Source: Mytilisepta virgata (taxonomy: Eukaryota; Mollusca; Bivalvia; Mytilida; Mytilidae). From it: 64,000 nt of DNA. Below the pieces are notes generated by a model. The model saw only the letters and a list, made by a program, of their open reading frames with translations. It made no database searches and was not told where the DNA came from. The number at the start of each line of letters is the position of its first letter. Positions within the stretch are counted from its first letter, which is position 1. Position numbers and translations under genes: made by a program. Shown one piece after another: positions 60,050 to 64,000 of this stretch. Location: NCBI GenBank assembly GCA_028015205.1, contig CM051520.1:12372501-12436500 (forward strand), in the 5' to 3' direction.

Positions 60050-60553
60050 TTTTAGCCAATCGACACTGAAAACAGAATGGTTGAAAAAATATGGGTCACC
60101 AATTATTGATAGTCTTACTTACCTGTAAACTGTAGATAAATATTGCTTTTCTTACGACACGACTTTCATATACATTGTACATGTATAAATATTTTTTTTA
60201 TATTTATATATTCATTGTACAAGAGTGAGAGAAAAAATAGAGACCTCAACTCTAAACATTTGTTTTTATGCATTATTTTTCCTGGTATATTAACTGCGTT
60301 GAACTTTCACTAAGTTTATAATCGGCGTATGTTTTAATGTTTCTTTTTACATGACGTTATATTTAAAGATCGAAGTTATAAAGCAAGAAAAACCCATGAG
60401 ACAAAGAGACATAAAAAGTGTTACTACATATAGCAAACCAAAGAGAATCATATCAATATGACGTTTCCCGTTATTCTAGCTCAGAAAATAATTAAGCACA
60501 TCCAAAAAATCCCAAAATATTGACTTAATTTTTATTAATAAAATAAAAAGTAC

Positions 60554-60835
60554 TTAAGGTGGTACCCAACACTTTCACTAAAATTAATTTGGCTCGTTTA
60601 TTTTTCATAAAATTTTGACAAAGTATTTACTTTGACCCACTGACAAAAATTTTAAAATTTCAAAACATTTGAACCAACCAATTCATCAGAAAAATTACAC
60701 TGATTGTATAGCAGTTTGACAAACACTATATATTGATCATTGAAAAGCTTAATATTCCATTAACAACACAACGTTATTAAAACGTTTAGCTGATTTTACA
60801 GAGTTATCTCCCTGTAGTGTTAGGTACCACCTTAA
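60554..60835. mobile_element. TTAA-flanked MITE, third family
   Basis: TTAA at both ends; inverted ends GGTGGTACCCAACACT (60558-60573) and AGTGTTAGGTACCACC (60816-60831) pair at 15 of 16 positions. 282 bp, no ORF. Confidence 0.85.
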
Positions 60836-62814
60836 TTTTTATATTACACAAAGCACTAGTGAACAGAAAATGTACAGATATAAATTTAGAAACATTAGCC
60901 ATCCATATTGATTGAAAAGAGCAACACAAGCTTTAAATTGTTTCAAATAGAATCATATACACTCAATATAATCTTAAACTTCAGAAATACAATATAAACA
61001 TTTTAGAGAACAAATAATTGCATTTGTGTATGGGTCAGCAGTTTCAGCAGCGATTCCAAACCAATAACTTACATGATAATACGACCCTCGGTGACAAAGA
61101 GATTTATAGGAAGTTTCATTGTAACAATTTGATTTTTAAAGGGAAAGTCAAGGAGGGAATTTGAAGAAGACAAGATATGAATGCTATCTGGTATCAATTA
61201 GTAATATATTTAGAATAAGTTCTGGACGCATTTTAAGTCCAGGTTTATGGATTTTGCGAAAATGATTCCAGAATCCGAGATCACTTACTTGGCCCCTCAT
61301 AAAATTCAATGGTTGCTCCTTTAATGGTCAGTATTCTTTTTCGCTGAAGATCCATGTGATGTTAAAATAGGTAATATGTCTCAGAAAATATTGCTTGAAA
61401 TGGTCATTTCAGAAAGAATAAGATATATATGTACTTACGTTCTAACAAGCTTTCAAATAATTTTACCATAATTGTAGGACTTCACTGAATATTGTGAAGG
61501 GATAAATCACCAAAAAGTCAAGGAGATTAAAATCTAACAACTAATAATTTAAATATCTTTGATGTGATGTAATAATATTGATGAAATGTGTACCGTAATA
61601 TATGTATTTATTATTAAGGTAGGAAACGATATGGTTGATAAATTCCTTACAACAAACCTAATACCCCCTTCACACACACGGATTTTTCTTACGAGTTCTT
61701 ACGTATCGCCAACTCAAGCAAGCATCCGCACATAACTTGTTGGTATTCGTTAATAACTAGTCACAACTCGCAGACACTAGTGAAAGTAGAGTCAAATTTT
61801 TTGACATGGCAAAAATTTTCTGGCGATGATCCACGGGTTATATTTTCCGTAAATAACTGGTAAATATTCCGCGAAATTCCCATTCCGGTAGCCACCATGC
61901 AAGGGTTGCACCTATCCGCGACTTGTGATGGTGCTTTGAGCTGAGCATCTTGTTCATAATTTTACCAGACTCCCGACCATTGAATTATTTAAAGTTTTTC
62001 ATAAAAGATGAGTGTGATGGAAATTAACACAATGAGAGAAAAAAGAAACTCATTATACACTTTGTAACACGAAAAAACAGTTAAAACCCTACAGTTAAAA
62101 GCACATGTCAAAAGTTTATATCATTAATTTTACTCAAAATCAAAGTTCTAAGAAGAATAACAATCTTGTTGTTGGTTGTTTTTTTTAAACAGATTTAAAA
62201 TGAAAAGTTTCTAACAACCCACTAGAAACTATTTGAATAAAAATACAACAACAACAAACGCACCATTTTTATTTTTTTACCCATTTTCGGTAAATATCTT
62301 TTCCCCTGATACGGTGACCATATTTTTTATATTCTTAATATGAAGAATAGGTAAGTCCCCATCTTCTGTAAAAATTTAATGATATTATTATTGGTCAAAT
62401 TTTTGCGATTAGCGATATTGCCTTCTTTGAGTCCCTAACAAAAATGGCGGGAAGTTATTAATACCACTTTGTGTCCACACCATTCATTTTATTTATTTTA
62501 TTGGGACATATTTTTGTTAGATAAGTCATGCCGCCTTCCAAAAAAATCTGTGTTTTCCCCTAAGAACAATTAAAAAAATATATAGGCCAAATAATATATA
62601 AGCGGTAGATTCAAAACAAGGTAATAAAGATGACGTCATAACTATATAAACTGGTCAGTGACCCCATATTTTTATTAGCTTAATTGAAAGATGATACCAT
62701 TTAGAATATATGTACGAGATATCAACAATTTATTATTGGTAAATCTGAATAGTAGGATATGTCTTTAAGTGATGTTTACGATTTCATTCACGTCGTGTTA
62801 CAACGGCTTTACAG

Positions 62815-62915
62815 ATTGTTATTACGAGTACTTTACGTATAGTTACGAGTACTTTACGAATAAATACGTATAGTTACGAGTATTTTACGAATACATACGT
62901 ATACTTTACGATTTA
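62815..62915. repeat. Cluster of TTACGAGTA / TTTACG words
   Basis: TTACGAGTACTTTACG, TTACGAGTACTTTACG and TTACGAGTATTTTACG occur within 100 bp, interleaved with TACGTA. Further TTACGAGT, ACTCGTAA and AACTCGCA words occur at 61690-61770 and 63000-63030, so the region between may be one diverged repeat element. Confidence 0.6.
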
Positions 62916-64000
62916 GGAAAGGTATAAACATTGTCTCGCTGGATGTCAGTTTCGAATGATGATACACAGAGAATTGCATACTTTTTGCAAAAAGCATAAG
63001 GACTCGTAAATACTCGTAACGAACTCGCAAATGTTACTATTTTAATTATTATTTTATTTTTTGTAAGATCTGTCCTATGCAAAATATTCCGCGTACAAGA
63101 AGAGCTCTAATGTTAAATTACTGAATTCGGTAATTGTCAATTTAGCTAAAGATGTCAGTAGATGTCATTGTCACATAAAGCACGAGTGAGATAAAATGTG
63201 AGTATATATACTAAAACTATAAAATTGGAATTGTACTATTCATGTGAAAGGAGTCCCATTATAAACTTACCCAGCATCCATAGTTGTTTAGATATTCTTT
63301 CTTCCTCTACATCATTTGAAACACGTTAGGACTTCCATAGTACCAAGCATAGCTTAATCAAACCCCATCGAATCTACTATAATAATAATATGTTATTACG
63401 TTCTCCTTATTTTACTTACCTGTGTAATAGATAAAAGTTGCATTATGTAAATGTCTATGAACTGCAGTGTGCGCAATGCCGAAATAATAACACAAAGATT
63501 CCTATTCAAAATGACCAAAAACTACCTACGGACAGAGCCTTGACCTAAGGGTGGTATTTTCTTCAGTGTACAAAAAAGTTTCAATTTTACAGCAGTAGAT
63601 TTAACTCGGCAGTGATCAATGTTATCATAAAAGAACTCAAGGAAACAGTTACTTGCTACCTTTTAGTGTTTAAAATTGTAATAATTTTATAGTAGTAGAA
63701 TTTAAATATACGAGACAAGAACTACTTACTCTACCCAAGAATATAAGGTTATCTAATTTTTTAGATTTTGATGCACAAAATGTGCACTTTTCGTTGTTTT
63801 ACGACTCATCGGTTGTGCTCAAGCCCTAAAATGTTGAAAACCAAAAGCAACAATCCAAAAGGTTGAAGAGCAAATTCAAAATACCAAAATGACCAAAAGG
63901 GGTAAAGACAAAACCAACTAAAGACAGAATTATCCATGAGGGAGATACTCCTTAGTTTTCAATTTTGTAACAGTAAATTTTGAATATCAATTTCGGACTG

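Larger units (their letters stand above)
58743..64000. other. Non-coding region upstream of the decarboxylase coding exons
   Basis: No protein-coding exon recognised. Holds the MITE at 60554, an (AT)17 microsatellite at 60012-60046, the motif cluster at 62815, and several minus-strand donor-like CAG|GTAAG sites that could end untranslated first exons of the decarboxylase gene. A promoter cannot be placed. Confidence 0.5.

Overview
The window looks like nuclear DNA of a bivalve mollusc, most likely a mussel (Mytilidae). This rests on strong A+T richness, small exons in long introns, metazoan-type proteins, a tRNA-derived SINE of a kind common in bivalves, and repeat families that I associate with mussel genomes from general knowledge (the roughly 261-bp units at 35.0-36.6 kb and the boxes at 25 kb and 41.6 kb). 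No database search was possible, so species assignment is inference. Nothing points to a bacterial or viral source.

The left 29 kb is one multi-exon plus-strand gene, cut at its 5' side by the window edge and ending at 28820. Fifteen exons can be joined with consistent GT-AG borders and reading phase. They encode, in order: a short acidic/basic segment; a 2.2-kb exon with Ser-rich and Lys-rich tracts, two RNA-polymerase-II-CTD-like heptads, an RGG-like patch and a long Arg/Ser (RS) domain; a complete but divergent clathrin-heavy-chain N-terminal beta-propeller; and a C-terminus resembling the vault-binding end of PARP4 (vault PARP). I do not know of such a fusion. In this haplotype the first large propeller exon is split by a SINE with 13-bp target-site duplications, which puts an in-frame stop and a frameshift into the gene.

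From 29 to 38 kb there is no gene but several terminal-inverted-repeat elements and a 3-kb composite of nested tandem repeats. At 38.1-39.5 kb lies an intronless 450-residue gene with a coiled coil and a TRIM/NHL-like propeller but no RING or B-box. From 40 to 44 kb there are dispersed repeats and a fold-back element with strong hairpins.

From 58.7 down to 44.2 kb on the minus strand is a complete nine-coding-exon ornithine decarboxylase gene (424 aa), with all known active-site residues and one GC-AG intron. Its first coding intron carries about 58 near-identical copies of a 74-bp satellite followed by about 24 copies of a 24-bp repeat and a LINE remnant. The last 5 kb is non-coding and may contain untranslated 5' exons of the decarboxylase gene.

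At least three unrelated small transposon families in the window share TTAA-flanked ends that begin with GG, suggesting one mobilising machinery. The three genes appear functionally independent; the propeller-fusion gene and the decarboxylase gene are separated by 15 kb.
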